From JBBDYG01 sp040901765 (GTDB lineage Bacteria > Planctomycetota > Planctomycetia > Pirellulales > Lacipirellulaceae), in NCBI GenBank assembly GCA_040901765.1, contig JBBDYG010000019.1:136264-200263 (forward strand): 64,000 bases of DNA. Direction: 5' to 3'. The notes under the pieces were generated by a model, which saw nothing but the letters and a program-made list of their open reading frames with translations, was not told the DNA's origin and searched no databases. Both the position numbers and the translations under genes were made by a program. Shown one piece after another: positions 1 to 9,600 of this stretch. Within the stretch, counting starts at the first letter, position 1. Each line of letters opens with the position of its first letter.

Positions 1-972
1 TTGGCTGTTGCCACGGCCCGAGCGATGACTGAGCCAAAGCCGCGGGACGAAAAACTCGATCGAGCGCTGTTGCGAGTCGTCGAAGATGCGCATATCGATG
101 GAGCGATCCGGATCGAGGCGCTGGCGACGGTCGTCGCCGGTCTCAACGAACTGTCTCCCCAGAATTTCGACCTGCTGCTCGGCGCGCTGTCGGCTGAAAC
201 ACCGGTCCCGGTGCGTTCCGCCGCGGCCGATGCGCTCTCGCGGGCGCCCCTTTCGGCCGAACAGCTTGCGCAACTTTGCGGAGTGATCGAATCGGCGGGG
301 CCGCTCGAACTGCACCGGCTACTCGCCCCCTTCGCGCGTTCGACCGACGAAATGCTTGCCGCCACGCTGCTTACCTCTTTGAAAAACGCCACGGCGATTT
401 CCGCGCTGCGGATCGACGTGGTCCGCGAAGTTCTCAAAGACTATGGCCCAGCGGTGCAGCAGCAGATCGACGAACTACATGGGACGGTGAATGTCGATCT
501 TAGCTCCCAACGGAAAAAGGTCGCCGAGCTTCAGCCGAAAATGGCCGGCGGCGACGTTCGCCGGGGGCATGGCGTGTTCCACAGCACGAAGGCCGCCTGT
601 TCGGCGTGCCATAAAATGGGTTACGCGGGCGGCCTCGTCGGCCCCGACCTCACGCGGATCGGCGAAGTTCGCACCGAGCGCGATTTGCTCGAAGCGGTCC
701 TCTTTCCCAGTCTCAGCTTCGTGCGCAGCTACGAGCCATCACTCGTTCTTACGACCGACGGCCGAAGCGTCAACGGTGTTATCCGCGACGAGAGTTCGCA
801 GGGCTTGTTGGTCGCCACTGGCCCCGATCAAGAGGTAAGGATCCCGCTCAACGAAGTCGACGAACTGCATCCCAGCACTGTATCGGTCATGCCCGCCGGG
901 CTGGATCAACAGCTTTCCGTGCAGGAGCTAGCCGACTTAATCGCGTTCCTAAAAGAAGCGCGCGGCCGGTGA
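1..972 (+). CDS. PVC-type heme-binding protein, C-terminal part (5' end outside window)
   Basis: The frame is open from the first base, so the gene very probably begins before the window. The first ~160 residues are short helical pairs like HEAT repeats. A planctomycete-type cytochrome c domain follows: a single heme-binding site CSACHK near residue 200, then GLVGPDLTRIG, and a later segment SYEPSLVLTTDGR that is typical of the PVC heme-binding CxxCH family. In that family this domain closes a long exported protein that starts with a sugar-dehydrogenase-like propeller and HEAT repeats, and it is thought to work in periplasmic electron transfer. It converges on the next gene; a long inverted repeat lies between the two stop codons. 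Confidence 0.8.
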   Translation: MAVATARAMTEPKPRDEKLDRALLRVVEDAHIDGAIRIEALATVVAGLNELSPQNFDLLLGALSAETPVPVRSAAADALSRAPLSAEQLAQLCGVIESAGPLELHRLLAPFARSTDEMLAATLLTSLKNATAISALRIDVVREVLKDYGPAVQQQIDELHGTVNVDLSSQRKKVAELQPKMAGGDVRRGHGVFHSTKAACSACHKMGYAGGLVGPDLTRIGEVRTERDLLEAVLFPSLSFVRSYEPSLVLTTDGRSVNGVIRDESSQGLLVATGPDQEVRIPLNEVDELHPSTVSVMPAGLDQQLSVQELADLIAFLKEARGR

Positions 973-985
973 AGAAGAGAGTAAT

Positions 986-1067
986 CACGACGGCACAAAG
1001 GACACGAAGAAGGCGAAGAGAGAATTCAACTCCCATCATTCTTCTTTGTGTCCTTTGTGCCGTTGTG
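986..1067. repeat. Inverted repeat between convergent genes
   Basis: The arms at 986-1011 and 1041-1067 are near-perfect reverse complements built on GGCACAAAGGACAC. They fill the space between two convergent stop codons, so the transcript from either strand could fold into a long hairpin and serve as a bidirectional terminator (inference). There is no clear U-tract. Confidence 0.65.
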
Positions 1068-1068
1068 G

Positions 1069-3882
1069 TTATAACTCCCCTGCCGGCGGTTTGCTGGTGA
1101 GACTTTGGATTGCCTCGCGAAGCTGGTCGGCAAGTTGCGACCCGCCGCCGACAAACAAGTGCGACACCTTGCCTTCGGCATCGATCACCACCGTTTGCGG
1201 GATGGCAGTCACCCCGTACGTTTCCGCGGTCGCGCCATCGACGTCGAGCGCGACGGCGCTGCTGAGCTTCAGTCGTTCGAGCGCTCCTTCCACGGTAGCG
1301 AGATCCTCTTGCATGTTGACGGTCACGAGCTTGACGCCGCTCACTTCAAACTCGCGAACGACCTCATCGACGGCGGGCATGGCCTGCATGCACGGGCCGC
1401 ACCAGCTCGCCCAAAAATCGAGAACGACCACATGGCCCTTCTCGGCGCTAAGCTGGAACGATTCGCCGGACGCCAGCTTCAAGCGAATCTCGGGCGCCGG
1501 TTGGCCCACAAGGCCAGAGGTCGGCGCCGCTGGTCCAGTTCCACCGGCTGCGTCGTCTAGCAGGTATCGTGGCTCGACCGCGTGCGCCAGCTTCCAAGTG
1601 TGAAACTCCTGTTCGCCGGTCGCCTTTTCGATCGCTTCCCCCATGAGCAGCATATCGACGGTTTGCAAGTCGACGCGGCACGCGCCAAGAATATCGCTCA
1701 CCCCGACCAGTGCATTGTCGATGACTTGCTGGGGAGTGAAGGTGAGGCGAATTCCGTCGGGGCGAAGCGCTTGGATCAATGTGGACGCGCTTTCCGCCAG
1801 AACCGGCACGTCCGCCTCGACTTCCAGTTCCGCGCGGTGGAGCCAGATAATCGACGCGATCTGTTCGCGCGGCATGTCTCGGGTTTCAAGATGGACCTCG
1901 ACAGCGATGTGCTCGTCGTTCATCTCTTCGAGACGACCGCGGAGAACGTCGCCGTTGGTGGCGATAATCAAGTGGGTCGGCGGATTGTCGCGCTGCATCC
2001 GTGGGAGCGTCAACAGCCGCTGTCGCTTCTTCTCATCGATCATGGGCAGCGAAGAACCGGTCACGAGTTCGATCGCCTTGACCCGCTCGTGGGGCACAAA
2101 CGTCGAGTCGACCACGGTGGATGCGATGTGGACGCCTTCCTCATCGACGCCCGTGATTTGGCAGGGAACTTTGTCGCCCGCGCGAAGATGCAGCAATGCC
2201 TGCTTCGAGATCGATTGTTTTGCGGGCGGTGCTGGTTGTTCGTTCTTCCGCACGCCAAAGGCATCGAGCACCCCGCCCCAGATTCCAGGCCGCGCCTGCG
2301 GGCGTTGCTGCCGCACGCTCGTTTGCCTCGATTTCGGTTTTGGCGGAGGAGGGTCGCGATACACGAGCCGGCCCGACAAGCCGGCGTTCAGTGCGCTGTT
2401 CGTTGTACTCTGCCGCGGTTGCCAAACAATGCAAGTCGCCTCGGCCGTCAAGGCGCCGTCAACAAGCCAGCCGTGCGAGCGGACGCCATTGAGTTCGAGT
2501 CGCCCGATCCGAATACCTTCTGGCGGAGATGGCGAATCGTTGCCCGATCCCAACAGCGAGCGGATTTCGGCAACCGGCAGCAGCAGCGTTTGCCCCACTC
2601 CGTCGCGACGGAGGTGCAGCGTTTTGCCCTGCACCGCCACAAGGCTGCCCGTGATGCTCGCGCCGCTTTGCAGCACGGCGCGAAGACTCGCATTCTTCGG
2701 CGATTCCGCGTTGGGGGTGATCAGCAGGCTGATGGCGTCGGCGGCGTCGATTCGCTGCTCGCCGGCATCGCCCACGAGCAGAAACTGTTTTGCGGCTGCG
2801 TCGTAGGAACCGATTTTCCCATAAACTACGGAGCCGTCCACCTGCTGCACGTTTGGTTCGTCAAGCGAGACCTCCACCGGCAATCGGCCGTCCCAGGAGC
2901 TGACTGCCAGTTGCTCAAGCCGCACGTCGCCCCGCTTGTTGCGAAGTTGCACGCCATCGGTCGCTTCGGGATCGGGCACTTCGATTTGGGCCAGCCGCTT
3001 TCCATCGAGCGAGTAAACCGACAGCCGGCCGGTCGCGCGATCGAGGTACGCTCGCAGATGCAGCCGGCCCTCGCCCGACTCGAGCAGCGAGACGAATGCC
3101 ACATCGGCGATTTTTTCTCGCTCGCTCACGATCACCAGCGATTCTTCCCAAACCTCGAAACGGAACCCGGTAGTCCTTGACTCATCACGACCTTGTTGTT
3201 TCTGAACAATCTGCCCTGCGAGAACCTCTATGAACCTCTTAGCAGTCGTCGGATCCTGTTCCCGATTAGTTCCGATCGTAAATACAAAATCAGGCTTCTT
3301 CTTCCATGAGATTTCGAACTCGACGCACGCTTGTTCGGGAATCTGGCACTCGCGCCGCACGGTCGCTCCCGCGGCGTCGGTAATCAGGTGCCCCGCTTCC
3401 TCGTGCCAATTCTTGGAATCTTTCGGCTGCTCCCAACCCGTGAGACCGTTCGGTCCCAAATACACCCATTCGCGCACCGGGTTACGCCGCAGGATTCGCA
3501 CCAGTTGCGCGCGATCGAGCACGATCGCTCCGAGCGGCGGCGCATTGATCTCGATGTGTTCCGGCGACAGACCGACCAAGTCGCCGAACAGCCGGTCGCC
3601 ACCGGACAGCTCGAAGCAGTATTCACCGTGTGGCGGTTGTTGTTCCTGCTTGGGAGCAAAATGCACGGCGCTGATCTGCGAAGCCGGAAAGTCAAACGCT
3701 TGGGTTGCCGCCGTCGATTGCCAGCGAAGCGAATCGGCGGTATCGGAATCCTCCAGTTCGCCGGAGAAAAAATCGCCGTCGGGAAGGTGGAGCACCGCCG
3801 TAATGGGTTCGTCTGCGCGCACTGTGCCGACGATCGTAATCATCAACAGGAAAAGAGAGGCGGCCACGCGAATCGAGATCAT
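1069..3882 (-). CDS. Exported protein with C-terminal TlpA-like thioredoxin domain
   Basis: This is a 937-residue protein with a clear signal peptide (hydrophobic stretch SLFLLMITIVGTVRA). The middle is a series of beta-rich modules of unknown function, one resembling a concanavalin/LamG-type fold around residues 145-330, followed by a proline/lysine-rich linker near residue 520. The last ~150 residues form a thioredoxin-fold TlpA/redoxin domain with the CxxC motif in WASWCGPCMQAMP and the cis-proline segment AIPQTVVID. The domain probably acts on thiols or disulfides in the periplasm. The gene is the last of the MoxR operon; one base separates it from the stop of the gene upstream. The substrate is unknown. 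Confidence 0.8.
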   Translation of the reverse strand: MISIRVAASLFLLMITIVGTVRADEPITAVLHLPDGDFFSGELEDSDTADSLRWQSTAATQAFDFPASQISAVHFAPKQEQQPPHGEYCFELSGGDRLFGDLVGLSPEHIEINAPPLGAIVLDRAQLVRILRRNPVREWVYLGPNGLTGWEQPKDSKNWHEEAGHLITDAAGATVRRECQIPEQACVEFEISWKKKPDFVFTIGTNREQDPTTAKRFIEVLAGQIVQKQQGRDESRTTGFRFEVWEESLVIVSEREKIADVAFVSLLESGEGRLHLRAYLDRATGRLSVYSLDGKRLAQIEVPDPEATDGVQLRNKRGDVRLEQLAVSSWDGRLPVEVSLDEPNVQQVDGSVVYGKIGSYDAAAKQFLLVGDAGEQRIDAADAISLLITPNAESPKNASLRAVLQSGASITGSLVAVQGKTLHLRRDGVGQTLLLPVAEIRSLLGSGNDSPSPPEGIRIGRLELNGVRSHGWLVDGALTAEATCIVWQPRQSTTNSALNAGLSGRLVYRDPPPPKPKSRQTSVRQQRPQARPGIWGGVLDAFGVRKNEQPAPPAKQSISKQALLHLRAGDKVPCQITGVDEEGVHIASTVVDSTFVPHERVKAIELVTGSSLPMIDEKKRQRLLTLPRMQRDNPPTHLIIATNGDVLRGRLEEMNDEHIAVEVHLETRDMPREQIASIIWLHRAELEVEADVPVLAESASTLIQALRPDGIRLTFTPQQVIDNALVGVSDILGACRVDLQTVDMLLMGEAIEKATGEQEFHTWKLAHAVEPRYLLDDAAGGTGPAAPTSGLVGQPAPEIRLKLASGESFQLSAEKGHVVVLDFWASWCGPCMQAMPAVDEVVREFEVSGVKLVTVNMQEDLATVEGALERLKLSSAVALDVDGATAETYGVTAIPQTVVIDAEGKVSHLFVGGGSQLADQLREAIQSLTSKPPAGEL

Positions 3883-3883
3883 G

Positions 3884-4924
3884 TTACCGCTCGTAAATGG
3901 GTAGGAAACGGTAATTCAGCGCCAGTGCCAAGAGCGACATCGAGGTCGCTACCGTCGGCCCGAAGTCGCCTTTGAAGCTGCCGTCGTCTTGCTGTGCTTC
4001 CTTGAGTTGTCGCACGAGCAGCTTGTTCCATTTTTCCCAGGCTTCGATATCGCCTTGGAACAAGGCTTGCGATTCATAGTAGGCCGTGTACTCACGGTAG
4101 CCGTGGGCGGGCTGCTCCAAGCGCTGCGTAAGGTAGGCCAAGGTCGAAGTGTACTGAGGCAAATCCTTTCGGCGGGCAACCGAGTAAACGAGGCAGCCGA
4201 TGGAGATGCGGGCCAGCGATTCATCGAAACCCCCGAGACCACCCGAGTACGCCACCTGGCCCGAATCGGAGGTCATCGATTGAAAATAGCTAATCGCTCG
4301 GTCGATGGACTCATCGGGAACTTCGATGCCGGCGTTGCGCGCGGCCAGCAAGCCGACCAGCACGGCGCCGCTGACGGAGGTATCGGCGTCGTTGGCGTCG
4401 GGCGAGTAACGCCATGCGTCGAACGAGTTTTTCTTCTGCGAAGTGACTGCACACTGCACGGCCAACTCCAGCGCCGCGCCGATGGAGCGGGCCTTTGCAG
4501 CATCCCCCGCCGGCCAGAGATTGCGATCGTCCACAGTTCCATAAGCTTCGGCCAAGGCCAGCGTGCCGAAGCCGTGGTGGTACATACTGTTGCCCATGAA
4601 GCCGGTCGATGCATTTTGCGACCGAATGATGCTCCGCAAGGCCTTGCGAATGTGGTTGCTGTAGATGCCGAAGTTGGGATCTTCGCCGGAGGCGAGAAAC
4701 GTCATCAGGCACATGCCATCGACGCCGGGGCCGTCTTGCCCGCCCCGCCAGCCCCCTTCTTCGGTCTGCGTCTTGGCGAGGTATTGCAGGCCGCGGTCGT
4801 ACATCTCGCGCACGTCGCGCGGCACGACTTCGCCGACGTGATCGGTAGGCGGCTGCGCGAAAGCCGGTGACACCAGTGCCGTTGTGAGCAACAGGGTTTG
4901 GCGGATTGATTTGATGAAGATCAT
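3884..4924 (-). CDS. Exported protein with prenyltransferase/squalene-oxidase-type repeats
   Basis: This 346-residue protein has a signal peptide ending near AFAQ. The mature part holds repeated alpha-alpha units with the pattern GL.YL...Q..EGGW, such as GLQYLAKTQTEEGGWRG and the later DDGSFKGDFGPTVATSMS. These are characteristic of the terpene cyclase / prenyltransferase beta-subunit toroid. In planctomycetes such proteins are common, are exported and lack a proven enzymatic role; I see no DxDD or QW cyclase signature that would justify calling it a cyclase. It lies between an LTPxQ-type small protein and the TlpA-like protein in the MoxR operon. Confidence 0.75.
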   Translation of the reverse strand: MIFIKSIRQTLLLTTALVSPAFAQPPTDHVGEVVPRDVREMYDRGLQYLAKTQTEEGGWRGGQDGPGVDGMCLMTFLASGEDPNFGIYSNHIRKALRSIIRSQNASTGFMGNSMYHHGFGTLALAEAYGTVDDRNLWPAGDAAKARSIGAALELAVQCAVTSQKKNSFDAWRYSPDANDADTSVSGAVLVGLLAARNAGIEVPDESIDRAISYFQSMTSDSGQVAYSGGLGGFDESLARISIGCLVYSVARRKDLPQYTSTLAYLTQRLEQPAHGYREYTAYYESQALFQGDIEAWEKWNKLLVRQLKEAQQDDGSFKGDFGPTVATSMSLLALALNYRFLPIYER

Positions 4925-4928
4925 GGGG

Positions 4929-4947
4929 CGCTAAGCCGCAAGCGGCG
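4929..4947. repeat. Short palindromic element GCTAAGCCGCAAGCGGCG
   Basis: The core CCGC-AA-GCGG forms a tight hairpin. It occupies most of the 30-base gap between two minus-strand operon genes. The same element recurs at 6609-6626, 19051-19066 and 32671-32688. Confidence 0.6.
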
Positions 4948-4954
4948 GGGTGGA

Positions 4955-5734
4955 TTACTCGTCGGCGTCCGGGAGAAGGCCTTGCTGCTTGAGGAACTGC
5001 TCCATGCCTCGACCTTGCTGGAACTGTTGCTTGACCATCCGGAGTTGTGCCTCGTCGAGAAACGTCTCGAATCGCTCCTCGGGGATTTTCGACGCTTGGA
5101 ACATCAAGACGTAAGCATCGTATTCGCTCGCTTGACTCGCGGGTCGCGTTTCTTTGTGCAGGAGCTCTTGCAGGGCGGTTCGCTGCTCGTGCGTCAGCGG
5201 GCAGCCGCGCTCCAGTTGAGCGATGTACAGACCGATTCTCGCCGCATGGCGAGCGGCGCGGCGCTCGGCTTGAACGCGCTGGAATACCTCTTGCTGCTGC
5301 GGCTCCAGAGTCCGGTTGAGCACCTTGTAGAACAGCGACGACTTGCCAAGAACGCCGGCCCGGTACTCCTGTGCGAGGGGCTGAATCTGCAGGTAGATTT
5401 CGTTGATCTCGTTTTGATCGTAACTCTTGCCCGCAAGCCTCGCGCGCAGCTCGTCGACGCGCTCCGAGAAACGAACTTCGTCGCCCCGGCCGGCGAGCTT
5501 CAGCTTCGCTTTTTGCTCCGGCGACAGGCTGCACACGCGATCCACTCCCTCGATCTCCGCCGAAATCTCGCTCGCCACGTCGAGCGGTTTGGAATTGCCG
5601 TACAACCACTGATTGAACATCTCATCGTTCAGATCGAATTGATTCTGCGCAGGGCTGGCCGAGGCGAATGATAACACTGCACATACCACGGCGAGCGCGG
5701 CAAGTCGATCAGAGCGATGAAAGTGCAATGGCAT
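4955..5734 (-). CDS. Small exported protein of unknown function (LSPxQ motif)
   Basis: This is a 259-residue protein with a signal peptide (LAALAVVCAVLSFASASPAQ). The mature chain is almost wholly helical and highly charged. It carries the motif LSPEQKAKLKLAGRG near residue 74, LTHEQRTALQELL near residue 178, and an LEPQQQEVFQRV segment. This L(S/T)xxQ pattern recalls periplasmic Spy/CpxP-like helical hairpins, but there is no sequence match strong enough to name the family. It has the same plan as the next gene (5746-6597), so the two may be old paralogs. It is co-transcribed with the VWA/MoxR genes. Function unknown. Confidence 0.7.
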   Translation of the reverse strand: MPLHFHRSDRLAALAVVCAVLSFASASPAQNQFDLNDEMFNQWLYGNSKPLDVASEISAEIEGVDRVCSLSPEQKAKLKLAGRGDEVRFSERVDELRARLAGKSYDQNEINEIYLQIQPLAQEYRAGVLGKSSLFYKVLNRTLEPQQQEVFQRVQAERRAARHAARIGLYIAQLERGCPLTHEQRTALQELLHKETRPASQASEYDAYVLMFQASKIPEERFETFLDEAQLRMVKQQFQQGRGMEQFLKQQGLLPDADE

Positions 5735-5745
5735 GGATTGAATCT

Positions 5746-6597
5746 TTATTCCGCAGGCGCCGGTACGACCTGAAACACGCCTTCAATTGGCGGTTCGGCC
5801 TGTTCGGCGGGCTTTTCAAACTCAACATCATCGATCACCTGAGCGTTGTCGCCCAGACCCCAGCCGCCGAAGTGCATGTTTTGCGAATTCTTCGTCAGCC
5901 GGGTCCAAATCTCCCATTGCGCAGGCGTCAAATGGGGAGACACGATCTTATCGGGGATCGCGGGCCACATGTCGTTGTTGTACATGAAGATTTCAAGAGG
6001 CGGGGCCCACTTCGCGTTCCACTCTCGCGTGAACGCCTCGGTGAGCTTCTGCCGCTGCTCCGCCGAAAGTGCGAGCTTCTCGTCCATGCGGACGACGAGA
6101 GTCGCGGCGATTGCTTCGCGATAAGCATTCTCGCGATGCTCGCACTCCCGCTCGTAAACTGCGGCTTGTTCTGGCGTGAGAATCGGCTTGACGACACTTA
6201 CAATGTCTTTCGCAATTGTCTCGCGACTGATGTTTGTTCCGTGAGCCCTCACTAATCCATTTATAGCAATGGCCCGGTTTCGATTGCCATTGTGATTTAT
6301 ATCGCTGTTTTCTTTGATAAACTGAAGAAACCATTCTTCCCCGGCGGCAATGAGTTTTTTGCGATCTTCGCCTTCCAGCTTGCACGCCCGGATGGCGAAC
6401 GACAGTTCGACCTTCACAACCGGCTCGAATTGGGCGCGAAGCTGTTGGTCGATGTTGCCAGCTTCGACGGCCACTTGCGCTTCCAACACCACTACATCTG
6501 CGACCACTTCTAACGCTGCGAGGCGCGATATCGACGTGGCGGCAAGTAGAAGGGCCGAAACGATGCCAAAGAGTTGGCGATGGAAGTAGGCGTCCAT
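5746..6597 (-). CDS. Small exported protein of unknown function (LTPxQ motifs)
   Basis: This is a 283-residue protein with an N-terminal signal segment (LFGIVSALLLAATSISRLAA). The mature part is helical, with repeated motifs of the form L(S/T)xEQ: LEGEDRKKLIAAGE, LTPEQAAVYERECEHRE, LSAEQRQKLTEAF and LTPAQWEIW. The arrangement mirrors the neighbouring 259-residue protein, with a similar length and spacing of motifs. The pattern suggests a periplasmic helical protein of the LTxxQ kind. It lies directly after the giant DUF4175-like gene and before its shorter relative. No enzymatic motif is visible. Confidence 0.7.
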   Translation of the reverse strand: MDAYFHRQLFGIVSALLLAATSISRLAALEVVADVVVLEAQVAVEAGNIDQQLRAQFEPVVKVELSFAIRACKLEGEDRKKLIAAGEEWFLQFIKENSDINHNGNRNRAIAINGLVRAHGTNISRETIAKDIVSVVKPILTPEQAAVYERECEHRENAYREAIAATLVVRMDEKLALSAEQRQKLTEAFTREWNAKWAPPLEIFMYNNDMWPAIPDKIVSPHLTPAQWEIWTRLTKNSQNMHFGGWGLGDNAQVIDDVEFEKPAEQAEPPIEGVFQVVPAPAE

Positions 6598-6608
6598 GGG
6601 TGGTTCTC

Positions 6609-6626
6609 GCTAAGCCGCAAGCGGCG
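6609..6626. repeat. Short palindromic element, second copy
   Basis: This is an exact copy of GCTAAGCCGCAAGCGGCG. It fills the 34-base gap between the DUF4175-like gene and the following operon gene, in the same orientation as the copy at 4929. Confidence 0.6.
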
Positions 6627-6631
6627 GAGGG

Positions 6632-9600
6632 TTAGCGCGTTGTGGGTTCGGATTCGAGACGGCTGAAGTATTGGTCGAGGCCGGCGCGGAATTCTTCCGG
6701 CAGGGTCGAACCGGTTTCGCCGGTGGCTTGCTGCGTGCCTTGGTTCTGGCGAACTTCCTTTTCATTAAGCCCCGCGCCCAACAGCGCGAGGGCCGAGTCG
6801 TTCGTGTTGCCGGTTCCGCCGCCGCCGGGGTTCGCGCCGCCGCCCCCGCCCCCTTTGGGGTTAATTCGACGCGATTGGAGCAACAGCTCGATCGCTTCGG
6901 TTTCAGCGGCAATTGCCGCCGAGCCGGTATCTGGACTCGAGAGAATGTCGCTCGCGTCTTGCATCACGGAAAAGACGGTGTTTAAAAGTACAAGCTCGCG
7001 GGCGAACTCCGACTCGGCATCAGGCAGTTCCAGAATGCGCTCCACAACGGCGAGCACTCGCTCGCCGAGTTGGAACTGCACGTCTGACAGTCGATTGCCT
7101 TCGGCCAGGTAGTCTTCGTTTTCCAGCGCCGACTTGGCTTGTTCGGCAACGCGGGTCTCTTCGCGTAGATTCACTTCCGCTTCCAGAATCTGCAGCACCT
7201 CCAGCACAATCGACGGCGGCAGACTTCCCTTGGAGCGGCTGCCCGGGCACGAACCATTGCAGGCGGGATCCACCAAATCCTCCGCCCAGCGGTCCATGAC
7301 GTCAGACCAGTACTCTGCCTGTGAAATGGAAAGGCCCTGCTCGACTGGAATATCGTCGGCAAGCTGCCGCATCCCGCCCAGCACGTCTTGTTTGCGCATG
7401 TCGTCGAGCACGGTTTTGAACTGCACCAGCCGCCGCCGCTCGAAATAGGCGTGCATGTCGTCCATGATGAGCGAGACATCGTAAATGCCTTCCTGCTCTT
7501 GCCCCGAAAGCTCCTCGTAGATCGTGGCAATGTCCGCCGGCAGCGCCGACTGTACCTGATACTTTTCTTCCACTTGCCCCGTATGGCGATTCACCTCCTG
7601 GGTCTTCGTGCGGATCACGCTTCCGAACGAGGCGTCGATTCGATCTCCGATGCGTCCGGCGATGCGCGATTGCTGCCGCGATGCGGCCTTGAGTCGCTTG
7701 ACGAGCGTGCTTCCCTCCATGTTGCCCAGGATTGTGTTGATCTCATTGGCAACCTTTTCAAACTCGGCCAGAAGGTCTTGTTGCTCGACGACCGCCTGAT
7801 CGACCGATTGCTCCGCCGGTTTTTGCTCGTCCGATCCCTTGCTCTGTCCGATCAGGGTCGTCGAAGGAAGTCGCAGGCTGGGGGACGACGGCGGCTTCGG
7901 CGGCGAAGCGGCTTGGCCTTCCTTGCTTGCCGGTTGTTGCGACGACTCGACATCGACCACTTGCGGCACCGGAGGAACCGGCTTCGCAGGGTTTGGACTC
8001 TCGGGATTCTTCGCACCGGCGGGCGAAGCGCTTGCGCGCGACTGGCCCGCAGCGATGGTCTTGCTGCCCGGTGTTGAACTCGCCACGGGGGATTGGGAAG
8101 CGTCTTTCAACAGGTCCGCAACGGAGGGCATCCGGTTGGCCGCGATGTCGTCCAAGATTTGCAGCATTTCGGCCCAGCGGTCGAGGTGCCCGACGCCGAT
8201 TTCCGGATTGCGCGACGCCTGACGCAATAGCTCCTGGCCTTCGAGAGTGAGGTTGCTGAGCCGACGGCCGTTGACGCGCTCCGCGGCCGCTTGGTTCTCG
8301 ACGCGGCGGCGATTCTCCGGCTGGTCGAGCTCCGCCGACGGGAGACTACGAAGTTGCTTGTTCGTTTCGTATAGCCGCAGCTCGCGGTCGCGGACCTCCA
8401 GCGACTGGCGGTGCCACTTGGCGAGTTGCTCGGTAATCCAGATCGCGTGCTGTTCGGCATTGAGTACGTAGAGCAGATAGGGAGCCGTGTAAACCGGCTC
8501 GCGATTGGGATAATAATCGTTCACAAACAGCCGCAACTCGATCGGCTGCGGTTCGATGTCAAACGAGCTGGCGGTGAACGTGCCTTGGAGCTCCAGCGAT
8601 TCTTTGTCGTGTCCGCCAGCGGCCAGCATGCGGCGACCTTGCGCTGGCGTCTCGACCATCTCGCTCGGCAGACCCTTCCACTCGATTCCCACTTCCCGCA
8701 CGCCGAAGTCGTCGCGGGCATGGACGCGAAACAGAAGCTGCTCGGTGTCGAGCACCACGCGATTGCGCGGCAAGTCTTCGCAGGAGACCTGCGGCGATTC
8801 GTCGTCGACGGCAGCAATCGCCAGAATAAACGGCTGTTTGCAGGCAAGACCAAACGTGTCGGTCCAGTGGAGTTCGACTTCGCGCGATGCCTCGACGAGC
8901 AACGGATCGGTGCGGAAGCGGGCGCCTGTGACGTTGCACTTCGCTTCGCCGGCGCGAGCTGATGTCAGCGCCCGGTTGGCGGTCGATTCAAATGCCACGT
9001 CGCTGCCCTTCACGAGCGAGATCGCGCCGCCGCGGACGTCTTTCTCGAGAACCGCCGGGCGACCCAGATAATCGGGCAGCTTAACTTCCGCGTCCACTGA
9101 CGTTAACTCCGGCCGCACTTTGGGATCGACCCGCATGTCGTGCGTCGCATCGCCGATGCGCAGATTCAGGAGGCCGGCGACGATTTGCGGCGGTAGCGCA
9201 AATTGATAACCGCCTTTGGACAGCGGCGCGACGAGCGGCGTTTGTTCCGCGAGTTGTCCGCGACCTTCGGCGGGTTGCCAGAGTGAGTTCTCGCGCAACT
9301 TCGCCGCCACAGTGAAGGGTTCGCCATGCGCGACAACCAATTCCGCGGGCAGCGGCTGGAGTGCGACGAACGTGTAGCGGGGCGTGTCGCTCAAGGGCAT
9401 CGAAAAACGCGCCCAGGCATTGCGGGTGGCGTCAGGCCACATGCCGGCAAGCAAGGCAACTACCGCGATCAGAGCGCCGGCAGCAATGAGATACATGCGG
9501 TGCCGCGACCGCGGCGTGGCCGTGGTGAAATCGTACCGCTGCGCGTCGTGCGCAACTTGCTCGATGGCGGCTTGGCACAACACCGGCGAGCGGGCCTGCT

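Noticed and set aside
1582..3180. Long open frame opposite the TlpA-like gene
   Set aside because: It lies wholly antisense to a well-supported gene, has a low-complexity Arg/His/Ala-rich composition and no family features; it reflects high GC at third codon positions.
3884..4924. Squalene-hopene cyclase
   Set aside because: The toroid repeats are present, but the protein is only 346 residues, exported, and lacks a DxDD acid motif.
6780..6870. Gly-rich low-complexity stretch as a separate element
   Set aside because: It is an in-frame glycine linker in the DUF4175-like protein with no inverted repeat or element-like ends.
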